Assembly (NCBI GenBank): GCA_027488965.1
Contig: JAIYAO010000009.1
Location: 1-58,677 of the forward strand
Source of the DNA: Alphaproteobacteria bacterium
GTDB lineage: Bacteria; Pseudomonadota; Alphaproteobacteria; Caulobacterales; Aquidulcibacteraceae
Length of the DNA: 58,677 nt
Reading direction: 5' to 3'
Shown here: positions 27,453 to 41,465 of the stretch, one piece after another
Position numbering within the stretch: the stretch's first letter is position 1
Layout of the letters: every line of letters begins with the position of its first letter
Notes under the pieces: generated by a model
Seen by the model: only the letters and a program-made list of their open reading frames with translations
Databases searched by the model: none
What the model was told of the DNA's origin: nothing
Translations under genes and position numbers: made by a program

Positions 27453-28439
27453 ATGGCAGCGGACGATCTGATCGTCGTGTTCGGCGGCTCCGGCTTCATC
27501 GGCCGCCATGTGATCAAGGCGCTGGCGCGGCGCGGCTTCCGGGTGCGAGCGCCCATGCGCCGTCCCCACCTCGGCCAAGAGCTGCGGGTGCTGGGCGATG
27601 TGGGCCAGATTCACCTCATGCAGGCCAACGCGCGGTTCCCGGAGTCCATCGCCCGGGCGATGGAGGACGCCACCGGCGTGGTCAACCTGCTGGGCGTCCT
27701 GCATGAACAGGGCAAACAGACGTTCCAGGCCATCCACGTGGACGCCACCGTCGCCATCGCCGAGGCGGCCAAGGCCTCGGGCGTCACGCGGTTCGTGCAG
27801 GTGTCGGCCATCGGCGCCGACCCCGCCAGCAAATCCGCCTACGGCCGTACGAAGGGCGAGGCCGAAGCTGCGCTTCGCCAGCGCATCCCCACCGCCACCA
27901 TCCTGCGCCCGTCCATCGTGTTCGGCGCCGAGGACAGCTTCTTCAACCGCTTTGCGGAGATGGCGAAGTTCGCACCCGCCCTGCCGCTCATCGGCGGCGG
28001 CAAATCGAAGTTTCAACCAGTGCATGTGCAGGACGTGGCCGATGCGGTGGTCGCTGCGCTGACGCGGCCGGAGGCAGCGGGGCGCACCTACGAACTGGGC
28101 GGGCCGCGGACGTACACCTTCCGCGAGCTTCTGGACTTCATCCTGCTGACCATCGACCGCAAGCGCCCCTACGCGCCGCTGCCGTTCTTCCTCGCCGAGG
28201 CGATGGGCGGCGCCATGGCGTCGACGCTGAACGCCATCCCTGTGATGGCGCCGCCGCTGACGGGCGATCAGGTGCGGATGCTGAAGCAGGACAACGTCGT
28301 CGGCATCTCCGGCGAGAAGGGCGTGGGGACCATCGCCGATCTCGGCGTTGCCCCGCTGGAGAGCATCGAATCGATCGTGCCGACCTATCTGTGGCGCTTC
28401 CGTCCGTACGGCCAGTTCCAGACGCGCCAGACGCCGTAG
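27453..28439 (+). CDS. Complex I NDUFA9-like NAD(P)-binding protein
   Basis: Atypical short-chain dehydrogenase with the Rossmann motif GGSGFIGRHV near residue 12 and the segments VVNLLGVLHEQGKQTFQ, VQVSAIGADPASKSAYGRTKGEAE and TILRPSIVFGAEDSFFNRFAEM, which are characteristic of the NDUFA9 branch found in mitochondria and alphaproteobacteria. In mitochondria NDUFA9 is an accessory complex I subunit with a tightly bound NADPH; the bacterial homologue's role is less clear. 328 aa. The start at 27453 follows AAAGAG. It is encoded away from the nuo genes. Confidence 0.88.
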   Translation: MAADDLIVVFGGSGFIGRHVIKALARRGFRVRAPMRRPHLGQELRVLGDVGQIHLMQANARFPESIARAMEDATGVVNLLGVLHEQGKQTFQAIHVDATVAIAEAAKASGVTRFVQVSAIGADPASKSAYGRTKGEAEAALRQRIPTATILRPSIVFGAEDSFFNRFAEMAKFAPALPLIGGGKSKFQPVHVQDVADAVVAALTRPEAAGRTYELGGPRTYTFRELLDFILLTIDRKRPYAPLPFFLAEAMGGAMASTLNAIPVMAPPLTGDQVRMLKQDNVVGISGEKGVGTIADLGVAPLESIESIVPTYLWRFRPYGQFQTRQTP

Positions 28440-28458
28440 GTCCCCAGAGCAGGCGCGC

Positions 28459-29538
28459 CTAATGCGCGTGGGGTCGCGGTCGCAGGGCGCTTTCCATCCG
28501 CGCCCAGCCATCGCGCACCAGTTTCTCCATCGGCTCCTCCAGCATGCGCGACGCCGCAACGCCGACGATGGCTACGCCCACGTAAGTGGCCGCCAGTAAA
28601 GGCACGATCACCGCAGGGCTGGTGATATCGAGCGCAAGCACGATCTTGTTGGCGGCCTGCGTGAGGAAGTAGTGCGTCAGATAGATGGTGAAACTGGCGT
28701 TCGCCAGCGTGTCGCGCAGGCGGCTGCGGTGTACGGCGCCGGCGCGCTCCAGCAGGATGGCCGCCACCACGACGCAGCCGGCCAGCACCGGACCGATGAA
28801 GCGCGGATTGACCCCCGGCAGAAGCACATCGCGGAGCGTGACAGTGACCAACGCCGCGACGCCCATGGCCAACAGCGCGGGCTTGAACCATGCCGGCAAC
28901 GGTTGTGGGACGATGGTGTGGCGGACATGCAGCCACCACGTGCAGAGCAGAATGCCCGCGACGAAGGAGAACAGGCGCGGCTGCGTGAAGAACGCAAGGA
29001 CGACGTCCTTCGGCTGGAACAGAAGGCCTGCGAGGGCAAGCGCCGTCAGGATGCCAGCTGTCGCCAGCCATGCCCGGGCGCCGGCGAACTTCAGCGAAAG
29101 CGCATGGATCGCCATGTAGAAGACGAAAAGGTTCATGGTCCATCCCACGAACACGATCGGATAGACGCGGTCGGGGGACTTTTCATACGGGATGAAGAAC
29201 ATCGACTTCAGGAACGTCTCGGGCGTCACCACAGTCGTCATGAAGAGCGCGGGCACAGCGAGCGCCAGCAGCGAAACCACGATCGTCATGAACCAGTAGA
29301 ACGGCACCAGGCGCGACATGCGCCGCCCGATGAATCCGAGCGGCGAGCGCGGCCGCAGGGCGTGCGTGTAGGCGATCAGGAACGCGCTGACGAGGATGAA
29401 GCCGTCGATGCTTATGTAGGTCAGCGGAGAAACGAACTGCCACACGCCGAGGACGAGAAAAATCGGCTCCAGGTGGGCGGTCACCACCATGAAGGTAAAC
29501 AGCACGCGCAAAGTCTGGATATTGAACAGCACGTCCAT
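28459..29538 (-). CDS. Membrane acyltransferase (acyltransferase-3/OafA-like)
   Basis: About ten hydrophobic helices and the family marks: an early His in VVTAHLEPIF, RRMSRLVPFYWF (the RxxRLxPxY-type motif), and a conserved SISPAVIVPLLAATY-like C-terminal region. Such enzymes transfer acetyl or succinyl groups to surface sugars, lipids or peptidoglycan. The start at 29538 (ATG after CCGGAG) begins at the first membrane helix; the ATG at 29592 would add 18 polar residues. 359 aa. No sugar-biosynthesis genes are next to it; the LPS glycosyltransferases lie 15 kb away. Confidence 0.88.
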   Translation of the reverse strand: MDVLFNIQTLRVLFTFMVVTAHLEPIFLVLGVWQFVSPLTYISIDGFILVSAFLIAYTHALRPRSPLGFIGRRMSRLVPFYWFMTIVVSLLALAVPALFMTTVVTPETFLKSMFFIPYEKSPDRVYPIVFVGWTMNLFVFYMAIHALSLKFAGARAWLATAGILTALALAGLLFQPKDVVLAFFTQPRLFSFVAGILLCTWWLHVRHTIVPQPLPAWFKPALLAMGVAALVTVTLRDVLLPGVNPRFIGPVLAGCVVVAAILLERAGAVHRSRLRDTLANASFTIYLTHYFLTQAANKIVLALDITSPAVIVPLLAATYVGVAIVGVAASRMLEEPMEKLVRDGWARMESALRPRPHAH

Positions 29539-29634
29539 GTCTCCGGTGAGCCCGTAGGGTGATGGATCGCGACCTGTCTGTCGTGCGCGCACGTCTCTTG
29601 CGCGAACGACGGGGGCGTTAATGTTAAGGCTGTG

Positions 29635-30084
29635 TCAGGTCTCGACGGCCAGATGCATGGCGCGGAAGCCGTGGGCGTCCGCCAGCCTCTCGCAAATCTT
29701 CGCGCGATGGCAGATGCGCCAGTCATGCTCCAGACACAGCAGGCAGGTGCGTCCGCCCTGCGCGACGAGCGACGCGTGCGCAAGCGCGAGATGCGCCTCC
29801 GGGCGATCGAGCGCGTCATCGACGATCGTCCAGAAGGTTTCCATGTCGCCGGCGCGGTGCGCCGCACGCCCCGCTTTCGGCGTGCCCAGCGCCTTCATGT
29901 GCTGGTAGCCGATGCCGGCGACGGCGAGGTTTGCCTTCAACATGGTCTTGGAGAAGCCCGCGCGGCGCGAAGCCGGCAGCTCGCGCACGTCGATCACCGT
30001 GTCTACGCCTGCGTCCTGCAGCGCGGCCAGCAGCGCCGCAAAGCCTGCGCGTTCGTAGCCGATGGTGAAGATCTCCGGCGTCAC
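29635..30084 (-). CDS. DUF488 family protein
   Basis: 149 aa, starting at GTG 30084 with the family opening EIFTIGYERAGF, then TVIDVRELPASRRAGFSKTML and the C-terminal cysteine cluster LLCLEHDWRICHRAKICERL, which is the DUF488 signature (C-x-E-x-x-CHR). Function is unknown. Its start overlaps the uppP stop by 4 bases (GTGA), so it is translationally coupled to undecaprenyl-diphosphate recycling; whether this matters functionally is unclear. The continuous frame above 30084 is antisense or out-of-frame reading of uppP. Confidence 0.88.
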   Translation of the reverse strand: MTPEIFTIGYERAGFAALLAALQDAGVDTVIDVRELPASRRAGFSKTMLKANLAVAGIGYQHMKALGTPKAGRAAHRAGDMETFWTIVDDALDRPEAHLALAHASLVAQGGRTCLLCLEHDWRICHRAKICERLADAHGFRAMHLAVET

Positions 30085-30893
30085 GCCAGCCCGAGCCCGA
30101 TCAGCACCAGCAGAAATGCGCCCATGCCGATGCGGTACCACGCAAAGGGCCCGAAGCCCGCGCGCGAGACGAACTCGAGGAACGGTTTCACCACCACCAG
30201 CGCTGCGAAGAACGCCGCCACGAAGCCCACCGCGATCACCACCAGCCGTTCCGCGGTCACGGTCTGGGTTTGGAGTTGCATCAGGTCGTGCACGAAGGCC
30301 GCCGCCATCGTCGGCATCGCAAGGAAGAAGGAGAACTCCGCCGCCGCGCGCCGGTCTAGGCCCAGGGCCAGCGCGCCGATGATCGTGCCTCCGGAGCGCG
30401 ATACGCCGGGAATGAGCGCCAGCGTCTGGAAGATGCCGATACCGATGGCGCGTACGAAGGGCGTCTTCTCCGCCTCCATCACCGTCGGCGCCGGGCGGAA
30501 GCGTTCGATGAGCAGCATCACGATGCCGCCCAGGATGAACGCCCACGCAATGACGGCGAGCGATTCCTGCAGCACCGTTTTCACGTAGTCCGCCAGGAAC
30601 AGTCCGGCCACCAGCGCCGGCAGGAACGCCGCCACGATCAGCAACGCAAACCGGCGCGCCTCGGGCTTCGTGGGCAGGCCCACCACCGTGTCGATGATCT
30701 TCGCGCGATAGAGCCACATCACCGCGAGGATGGATCCGAACTGGATCATCACGGTGAACACCTTGCCCTCGTCCTCGAAGCCCAGCAGCCGCTCGCCCAG
30801 CAGGAGGTGGGCGGTGGACGAGATCGGCAGGAACTCCGTCAGGCCCTGGACGATGCCCAGAACGAGGGCCTTGAGCAGAACGAGGGGGTCCAT
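30081..30893 (-). CDS. uppP: Undecaprenyl-diphosphatase UppP (BacA family)
   Basis: Integral membrane phosphatase that recycles undecaprenyl diphosphate to the monophosphate carrier for peptidoglycan and O-antigen; over-production gives bacitracin resistance in other bacteria. The family motifs are LGIVQGLTEFLPISSTAHLLL near residue 10 and PGVSRSGGTIIGALALGL near 165, with about eight hydrophobic helices. 270 aa from the ATG at 30893, matching the family. The frame's 30 upstream residues are not conserved-looking. Downstream it overlaps the DUF488 gene. Confidence 0.95.
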   Translation of the reverse strand: MDPLVLLKALVLGIVQGLTEFLPISSTAHLLLGERLLGFEDEGKVFTVMIQFGSILAVMWLYRAKIIDTVVGLPTKPEARRFALLIVAAFLPALVAGLFLADYVKTVLQESLAVIAWAFILGGIVMLLIERFRPAPTVMEAEKTPFVRAIGIGIFQTLALIPGVSRSGGTIIGALALGLDRRAAAEFSFFLAMPTMAAAFVHDLMQLQTQTVTAERLVVIAVGFVAAFFAALVVVKPFLEFVSRAGFGPFAWYRIGMGAFLLVLIGLGLA

Positions 30894-31103
30894 CGGCAGG
30901 TCCTTGGCGGCGGTCTTGGGGCGCAGGCAGGCGTGTGTGCCATAGGCCCTGAGTCTGTGCGAGACCGGGCCGCCGGCGCCCAAACAGGATGCAAGAAGCC
31001 TGCATGTGGCAGTATAGCTGCCTTATAGACGAAAAATTACCTTGCGATTGGCGACATTTATCCGTATCGGCGCGTTCTTGTGGCCGATATGGGCCCGACG
31101 GGG
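30894..31103. promoter_or_regulatory. Divergent uppP / gltD control region
   Basis: 210-bp gap between divergent starts. It is AT-rich compared with its surroundings around 31008-31060 and contains the inverted repeat GGCAG-TATAG-CTGCC (31008-31022) followed by CTTATAGACGAAAAATTACC. This is the likely promoter/operator zone for the glutamate synthase operon; no known regulator box is identified. Confidence 0.4.
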
Positions 31104-32552
31104 ATGATCGTGGCCGAACGCATGCTCAAATTCGTCTCCGTCGATCGGGGACCGCCGGAGAAGCGGGCGTCCAAGGCGCGCAAGACCGATTTCGAAGAAA
31201 TCTACGCCGAGATCGCCCACCGCAAGGCCGAGGAGCAGGCCTCCCGCTGCTCCCAGTGCGGCGTGCCTTTCTGTCAGTCTCACTGCCCTTTGCAGAACAA
31301 TATCCCGGACTGGCTTCGGCTCACCGCCGAGGGCCGCCTGCAGGAGGCCTATGAAGTTTCGGCCGCCACCAACCTCATGCCCGAGATCTGCGGGCGCATC
31401 TGCCCGCAGGACCGCCTGTGCGAGGGCAACTGCGTCATTGAACAGTCCGGCCACGGCACGGTGACCATCGGCGCCATCGAGAAGTACCTGACCGAGACCG
31501 CCTGGAGCGAGGGCTGGGTCGCCCCGCTCGAACCGTTGCGGGAGCGGGAGGGGCATGTGGGCATCGTCGGCGCGGGCCCGGCGGGTCTCGCCGCCGCGGA
31601 GGTGCTCCGCCGCAAGGGCTACGCCGTGACTGTCTATGACCGCTATGACCGCGCCGGCGGCCTGCTGATCTACGGCATCCCCAACTTCAAGCTGGAGAAG
31701 GATGTGGTGGCGCGCCGCGTGGCGCGGCTGGAGGCGGGCGGCGTCCGGTTCGTGCTGAACTGCGAAGTCGGCCGCGACGTGACGTTCGAGGCGCTGCGCC
31801 GCAAGCACGACGCGGTGCTGATCGCCACCGGCGTCTACAAGGCCAAGGATCTGGGCGTGCCCGTGGGCGCCGCCAAGGGCGTGCTCGCGGCGATGGATTT
31901 CCTCACCGCCGCCAACCGCGTCGGCCTCGGCGACACTGTCGAGGCCTTTGCGTCGGGCGCGCTGGACGCTAAGGGCAAGCGCGTGGTCGTGATCGGCGGC
32001 GGCGATACGGCCATGGACTGCGTGCGCACGGCCGTGCGCCAGGGCGCCAAGTCCGTCACCTGTCTCTACCGGCGCGACCGCGCGAACATGCCGGGCTCCG
32101 CCACCGAGGTGAAGAACGCCGAGGAGGAGGGCGTCCACTACGAATGGCTGGCGGCGCCCAAGGCGATCCTCGGCGATGCGAAGAAACTGAAGGGCGTGCG
32201 CGCCGTGCGCATGCGTCTGGGCGCGCCGGATCTCAGCGGTCGCCAGGCGCCGGAAGAAGCGCCCGACAGCGAATTCGACGTGCCCGCCGACCTCGTCATC
32301 AAGGCGCTGGGATTCGATGCCGAGGACCTGCCGAAGCTGTGGGACGAACCGTACCTGAAGCTCACCCGCTGGGGCACGGTGAAGATCGACGAACGCACCT
32401 TCGCCACCGCGCTGCCGGGCGTGTACGCCGCCGGGGACATCGTGCGCGGCGCGTCGCTCGTTGTCTGGGCCATCCGCGAAGGCCGGGACGCCGCCGAGGG
32501 TATCCACGCGATGCTCAAGGAACGCGCCGGCGCGCGCATCGCCGCGGAATAG
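31104..32552 (+). CDS. gltD: Glutamate synthase (NADPH) small subunit
   Basis: FAD/iron-sulfur subunit that passes electrons from NADPH to the large subunit for glutamate formation. N-terminal cysteine clusters CSQCGVPFCQSHCPL and CGRICPQDRLCEGNC carry 4Fe-4S sites; GAGPAGLAAAEVL binds FAD and VIGGGDTAMDCVR binds NADPH; the C-terminus has YAAGDIVRGASLVVWAI. The start is unsettled: GTG 31080, ATG 31104, GTG 31110 or ATG 31122; 31104/31110 gives the (V)AERMLKFV opening usual in alphaproteobacteria and has ACGGGG upstream. First gene of gltD-GFA-gltB. Confidence 0.94.
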   Translation: MIVAERMLKFVSVDRGPPEKRASKARKTDFEEIYAEIAHRKAEEQASRCSQCGVPFCQSHCPLQNNIPDWLRLTAEGRLQEAYEVSAATNLMPEICGRICPQDRLCEGNCVIEQSGHGTVTIGAIEKYLTETAWSEGWVAPLEPLREREGHVGIVGAGPAGLAAAEVLRRKGYAVTVYDRYDRAGGLLIYGIPNFKLEKDVVARRVARLEAGGVRFVLNCEVGRDVTFEALRRKHDAVLIATGVYKAKDLGVPVGAAKGVLAAMDFLTAANRVGLGDTVEAFASGALDAKGKRVVVIGGGDTAMDCVRTAVRQGAKSVTCLYRRDRANMPGSATEVKNAEEEGVHYEWLAAPKAILGDAKKLKGVRAVRMRLGAPDLSGRQAPEEAPDSEFDVPADLVIKALGFDAEDLPKLWDEPYLKLTRWGTVKIDERTFATALPGVYAAGDIVRGASLVVWAIREGRDAAEGIHAMLKERAGARIAAE

Positions 32553-32562
32553 GAGAGGCGCC

Positions 32563-32974
32563 ATGAAGACCGGAGGGTGCCTGTGCGGCGCAGTCCGCTT
32601 CGTCGGGAAAGGCGAGGCGTCGGGCGTGCATGTCTGCCATTGTGCGCAATGCGCGCGCTGGTCCGGCGGGCCTGCGTTGTGCGTCGAGTTCGATGGCGGC
32701 GTCGACATTGCCGGCCAGGTCACGTGGTTTGCGAGTTCGGACTGGGCCGAGCGCGGATTTTGCGGCGCGTGCGGCAGCACCCTGTTCTATCGGCTGAAGG
32801 ACGGCAGCTACATCAACGTCGGCACGGGCTTCCTCGATGACCGCAGCGATCTGGCGCCCATCGACCAGCACATATTCATCGACCACAAGCCGCCATTCTA
32901 CGAATTCGCCGATGCTGCCCCCCGGCTGACGGGCGAGGAATTCCTCAGGCAGCTCGAGGCGGGACAGGAACAAG

Positions 32975-32982
<8 letters not shown>
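32563..32982 (+). CDS. GFA family (glutathione-dependent formaldehyde-activating enzyme-like) protein
   Basis: Small zinc protein with the GFA cysteines: GGCLCGAVRF (C6, C8), HVCHCAQCARWSG and RGFCGACGSTLFYR. The family includes proteins annotated as S-(hydroxymethyl)glutathione synthase, but most members, including this one, have no proven activity. The start at 32563 follows AGGAGAGGCGCC. It lies between gltD (10-base gap) and gltB (8-base overlap, ATGTCTGA), so it is translated with glutamate synthase. 139 aa. No formaldehyde dehydrogenase gene is in the window. Confidence 0.88.
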
Positions 32983-37519
<4,537 letters not shown>

Positions 37520-37521
37520 GC

Positions 37522-37549
37522 CTGCGCCGCCCGGTCAGGGGCGGCGCAG
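37522..37549. terminator. Strong bidirectional terminator between gltB and M1 aminopeptidase
   Basis: CTGCGCCGCCC (37522-37532) and GGGCGGCGCAG (37539-37549) form a perfect 11-bp stem with loop GGTCAG, followed by TTTCCTC. It sits in the 35-base gap between convergent genes. Confidence 0.75.
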
Positions 37550-37554
37550 TTTCC

Positions 37555-40230
37555 TCAGTTGGTGGCGGACAGCGCGGCGGCCAGTTCGCCGCCGTTGGCT
37601 GCGCGCGCGGCTGCGCACCGTGCGATGCGCTCCTCCGTCTGGGCCAATGCGCGTTCGTAGCCAGGGGCCTTGGCGGCATTCGCCTCAAACAGCGCCTTCA
37701 GCGCCTTGCGCGCGTCCTCGCTGCACAGCCCGCGCCCGAAGTTCGGCGCGGTCTGTCCCGCCAGTCCGCCGGGCAGGCGGGCAATCATGGCGTCGAAGCG
37801 GGTGGACATCAGCGTGAAGGCCGTCTGCGTGGCCGTTTCGGCGTCCTGCGCAGCGCTCAGGGCGCGCCGCATCTGCGAACCCGTGAATGGCGCAGCCAGC
37901 ACGGCGTCCGTGAACGCGGCCTGGTCTTCAGCCCGGGGCGCGCGCGCCAGCGCCGCCAGCGCCTCCGACTGGAACTGCGAATCGGTCGTCGATTTCGCGG
38001 CATCCAGCAGCTTGGCGAAGAACGCCGGTCCGCCGTCCTCCACACCCACGATGAACGCCACGCCGCGCACGTCCGCGCCCACGGGCGCGCCGCGCGTCAG
38101 TCCAAGCGTGGCGGACGCGCCCGCAAGCAGGCGCTTGCGCAGGGCAGGGTCGCGGCCGCCCAGCGCCAGCAGGCGGGTGATGGCGGCCGCTGTCGCGCGC
38201 TCGGATGGCGAGGCGCGGCCGGTGAGTGCGGTCTCCACGCCCGGGCGGCCGAACGCAGCGCGCACCCAGGCCGCGTAGGAGTCCTTCGCGGCGTCGGTCT
38301 CGACGACGGGCGCCAGACGCGCGGCGACGGTCGCCGCCTGACGGCGGACCGCCAGATCGGCGGCGCCGGCGCCGGCCTCCACCATGCGCAGCAGCAGGGA
38401 TGCCGACGCACGGTCCGCCATGAAGCTTGCGTGTAGGCTGTCGAGAGCGGCGATCTGCTCGCCCGGCGCCATGCGGCGGAAGTTGGCGACGAGCGCCGTC
38501 CACCCGCGTTCGTCGAGGCTGTAGCGGTAATAGCCCGCGCCGTCGGCGTTGGGCGAGACAAACGCGGGGCATGCGCCCGTGAGCATGGTCTCGCTCTCCA
38601 CCTCCTTGAGCACCGCGCAGGTTTTCGCAGGACCGCCCGTGAGGCCATAGGTCGAGGCGCAGAACGGCGCCGTCCACTGGCGCCGCTCCAGCGAGGCGCC
38701 GAGCGGCTGGTAGACGCCCTGCGTCACCCGCGCGCGCGGGAGGCCGCCATCGGCGGGGCAGTCGATGCGCACCTCGAGCAGCGGCACGTGGCTGCGATCG
38801 GTGAAGGAGGCGAGAGCGGTGACGATCTCGGGGTTCTTCGCGCCCTGTCCCAGCGATTCGAAGAAGTCCTGCGATGTGGCCACGCCCAGCGGGAAGCGCC
38901 GCATGTGCGTGCGCACGCCTTCCCGGAAGGCCTCTTCGCCGAGGTAGCTTTCCGCCATCGCCAGCACGCCGCCGCCCTTGTCGTAGGTGATGCGGTCGAA
39001 GGCGTCCTCGATGTCGCTTTCGCGCACGATCGGTTCGCGGATGCGCCGCGCGGCGGCGAGGCTGTCATCTTCCATGGCTGACAGCGCACGCAGTTGCGTC
39101 TCGCGATCGAACCCGCCGTCCGGGAACACCGCCTTGGCGGCCTTGTAGCTCATCCACGTGGCGAACGCTTCGTTCAGCCAGATGTCGTCCCACCAGGCGG
39201 GGGTCACGTAGTCGCCGAACCATTGGTGCGCGAGTTCGTGGGCGTGGGTGGTGATGACGTTGCGCTGCTGCGATACCGGCGCGCTTGCCGTCATCAGGAT
39301 CGCCTGTTCGGCGTAGATGATCGCTCCGGCGTTCTCCATCGCGCCCGCTGCGAATTCGGGCGCGGCGATGAAGTCGAGCTTGTCGTAAGGGTACGGCGTG
39401 TCGAAGTACTCTTCGAAGTAGGTGACGATCTCGGCGGTGATCCCGAGGGCGTAGCGGGTCTGTTCGCCCTTGCCCTTCACGGCGACGCCGCGCATCGGCA
39501 CGGCGTTCTTGCGGATGGCGTTGGGCGCCAGAACCGGGCCTTCCACCACATCGTACGGGCCGACGGCGAAGGCGATGAGGTAAGTTGGCAGCGGCAGGGT
39601 GGTGGCGAAGGTGTGGCGCACGAGGCCCTCGCCCGCGGGCTCCGCTTTCGTCTCGGACGTGTTGGCGATGACGGTGTCGCCGGCCCGCGCGGTGACCGAG
39701 ACGTCGTAGGTCGTCTTGTAGCCGGGCTGGTCGAAGCCGGGGAACGCGCGGCGTGCGTCGATCGCCTGGAACTGGGTGACGGCGTATTTCTCGCCGCCGC
39801 TTTCGCTGTGATAGAGGCCCGCGGCGTCGTCGCCGAAGGGGGCGTCGTAGGCGAAGGCGAGCGTGGCCTCTCCGGCAGGTGCCTCGCGCGCGAGGACGAT
39901 CTCGGCGAAGCCCTCGCCGTTCTCGGTGTACGTGGCCGCGATCGCCGCGCCCGTCGAGGGCGTCAGCGTGGCTGCGGACACCGCCAGGTTCTTGCCGTGG
40001 ATCCAGAATGTCTTGGTCGGCTTGTCGAGGGCGAGCTTGATCTTCGCGTCGCCCTGGAAGCGCTCCTGGCGGGGGTCGATGGTCAGGTCGAGCGTGTAGT
40101 GCAGCGGGGCCACGCCCGGGAGCAGCTTTCCATCCGCGCCCGGCTTTGCCGCCGGCGCCGCACACGACGCCAGACACGCGAGCGCCACGAGCGCCGCCGT
40201 CATCCCACCCGTCTTCCGACCACGACTCAT
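37555..40230 (-). CDS. M1 family aminopeptidase, lipoprotein
   Basis: Zinc aminopeptidase of the aminopeptidase N/ERAP type. The exopeptidase motif GAMEN is in AAGAMENAGAI, the zinc site is HELAHQW with the second Glu in NEAFATWM 18 residues on; an ERAP1-like helical C-terminal domain follows. The start at 40230 has GGGGAGAG upstream and gives a leader with lipobox LASCA, so it is exported and anchored, unlike cytosolic PepN. 891 aa. An exported M2 peptidase elsewhere in the window suggests this organism feeds on peptides in the periplasm. Confidence 0.93.
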   Translation of the reverse strand: MSRGRKTGGMTAALVALACLASCAAPAAKPGADGKLLPGVAPLHYTLDLTIDPRQERFQGDAKIKLALDKPTKTFWIHGKNLAVSAATLTPSTGAAIAATYTENGEGFAEIVLAREAPAGEATLAFAYDAPFGDDAAGLYHSESGGEKYAVTQFQAIDARRAFPGFDQPGYKTTYDVSVTARAGDTVIANTSETKAEPAGEGLVRHTFATTLPLPTYLIAFAVGPYDVVEGPVLAPNAIRKNAVPMRGVAVKGKGEQTRYALGITAEIVTYFEEYFDTPYPYDKLDFIAAPEFAAGAMENAGAIIYAEQAILMTASAPVSQQRNVITTHAHELAHQWFGDYVTPAWWDDIWLNEAFATWMSYKAAKAVFPDGGFDRETQLRALSAMEDDSLAAARRIREPIVRESDIEDAFDRITYDKGGGVLAMAESYLGEEAFREGVRTHMRRFPLGVATSQDFFESLGQGAKNPEIVTALASFTDRSHVPLLEVRIDCPADGGLPRARVTQGVYQPLGASLERRQWTAPFCASTYGLTGGPAKTCAVLKEVESETMLTGACPAFVSPNADGAGYYRYSLDERGWTALVANFRRMAPGEQIAALDSLHASFMADRASASLLLRMVEAGAGAADLAVRRQAATVAARLAPVVETDAAKDSYAAWVRAAFGRPGVETALTGRASPSERATAAAITRLLALGGRDPALRKRLLAGASATLGLTRGAPVGADVRGVAFIVGVEDGGPAFFAKLLDAAKSTTDSQFQSEALAALARAPRAEDQAAFTDAVLAAPFTGSQMRRALSAAQDAETATQTAFTLMSTRFDAMIARLPGGLAGQTAPNFGRGLCSEDARKALKALFEANAAKAPGYERALAQTEERIARCAAARAANGGELAAALSATN

Positions 40231-40343
40231 GCATCTCTCCCCTGGCGCGCCCACAGTTGGCCACTTGGGTGGCGCGCCCGGCGGGGCTATCGCATCCTGC
40301 AGGCGGCGGCGGCAAGCGTGCAACCCACGGGGAGACTGGCGGC

Positions 40344-41465
40344 TTGGACGGTTCGCGGCACAAGGTCACCAAGGTCGGGCTTGCCGCGCACGCCCGCGCG
40401 CTGGGCTTCGACGCCGTCGGCGTGGCCGACGCCACGGCGGGCTGGGCCGGCGGGGCGCAGCTGGAGGCGTTCATTGCGCTGGGGCGCCATGGCGACATGG
40501 CCTGGCTCGCCGCGGAGGCGCACCGGCGCGCACACCCCACGCACCTCTGGCCGGACGCGAAGAGCGCCGTGATGGTGGGGCTGTCCTATGCGCCGCCTTT
40601 CGATCCGCTGACGCTGCTGCACAACCGCACGCACGCGGCAGTCTCCGTCTATGCCGCGCGGCGGGACTACCACGACGTGATCAAGGGCAGGCTGAAGGAG
40701 CTGGGCCAGTGGATCGCCCGTGAGACCGGTGCGGGGGTGAAGGTGTTCGTCGACACCGCGCCGCTGATGGAAAAGCCGCTGGCGCAGCGGGCCGGCGTCG
40801 GCTGGCAGGGCAAGCACACCAACCTCGTCTCGCGCACGCACGGCTCGTGGCTCCTGCTGGGCGCCATCCTCACCGAGGCCGTGCTTCCTGCGGATGTGGC
40901 GGAAGAGGACCACTGCGGCTCCTGTCGCGCCTGTCTCGATGTGTGTCCCACCGATGCGTTCCCGGGGCCGTACCAGCTCGATGCCCGCCGTTGCATCGCC
41001 TACCTCACCATCGAGCATGCCGGGCCCATACCCACGGAGTTCCGCGGCGCCATCGGCAACCGTGTGTTCGGGTGTGACGATTGCCTCGCGGTGTGTCCGT
41101 GGAACAAGTTTGCGGCCGCGGCGGCGGACCACAAGCTGGCCTTGCAGGAGGAGCTTGTGGCCCCGCCGCTCGCCGAGTTGGCCGCGCTTGATGACGCTGC
41201 TTTCCGGGCGCGGTTCGCCGGCACGCCGGTCAAGCGTACGGGCCGCGCGCGCGTGCTGCGCAATGTGATGATCGCGATCGGCAATTCGGGGGATGCGGCT
41301 CTGGCCGCGGCGGCGCAGGCGCGGCTTGGGGACGAAAGCCCGCTGGTGCGCGGTGCGGCGGTGTGGGCGTTGCGGCAACTGCTTGACCCCAGCCGATTCG
41401 CGCGGCTCAAGCAGGACCACGCGGACGCCGAATGCGACCCGCAGGTCCAGGGGGAGTGGACGTGA
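40344..41465 (+). CDS. queG: Epoxyqueuosine reductase QueG
   Basis: Last step of queuosine tRNA modification: cobalamin-dependent reduction of epoxyqueuosine. Two ferredoxin-like 4Fe-4S motifs, [13 protein letters not shown] (about 191-203) and [10 protein letters not shown] (about 244-253), and the C-terminal HEAT-like repeats ([14 protein letters not shown]) identify it, along with [20 protein letters not shown]. There is no in-frame ATG near the family N-terminus; TTG at 40344, after GGGGAGACTGG, gives a start matching homologues (373 aa). It overlaps mtgA by 4 bases (GTGA). The 5' leader overlaps nothing; the M1 gene is divergent. Confidence 0.93.
   Translation: MDGSRHKVTKVGLAAHARALGFDAVGVADATAGWAGGAQLEAFIALGRHGDMAWLAAEAHRRAHPTHLWPDAKSAVMVGLSYAPPFDPLTLLHNRTHAAVSVYAARRDYHDVIKGRLKELGQWIARETGAGVKVFVDTAPLMEKPLAQRAGVGWQGKHTNLVSRTHGSWLLLGAILTEAVLPADVAEEDHCGSCRACLDVCPTDAFPGPYQLDARRCIAYLTIEHAGPIPTEFRGAIGNRVFGCDDCLAVCPWNKFAAAAADHKLALQEELVAPPLAELAALDDAAFRARFAGTPVKRTGRARVLRNVMIAIGNSGDAALAAAAQARLGDESPLVRGAAVWALRQLLDPSRFARLKQDHADAECDPQVQGEWT

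Noticed and set aside
29635-31005. A single 456-aa DUF488 fusion protein
   Set aside because: The N-terminal 300 residues are an out-of-frame reading of uppP; the true DUF488 starts at GTG 30084.
31008-31022. A named nitrogen-control (NtrC-type) site upstream of gltD
   Set aside because: The inverted repeat GGCAG/CTGCC does not match a known NtrC or sigma-54 consensus closely enough to name.
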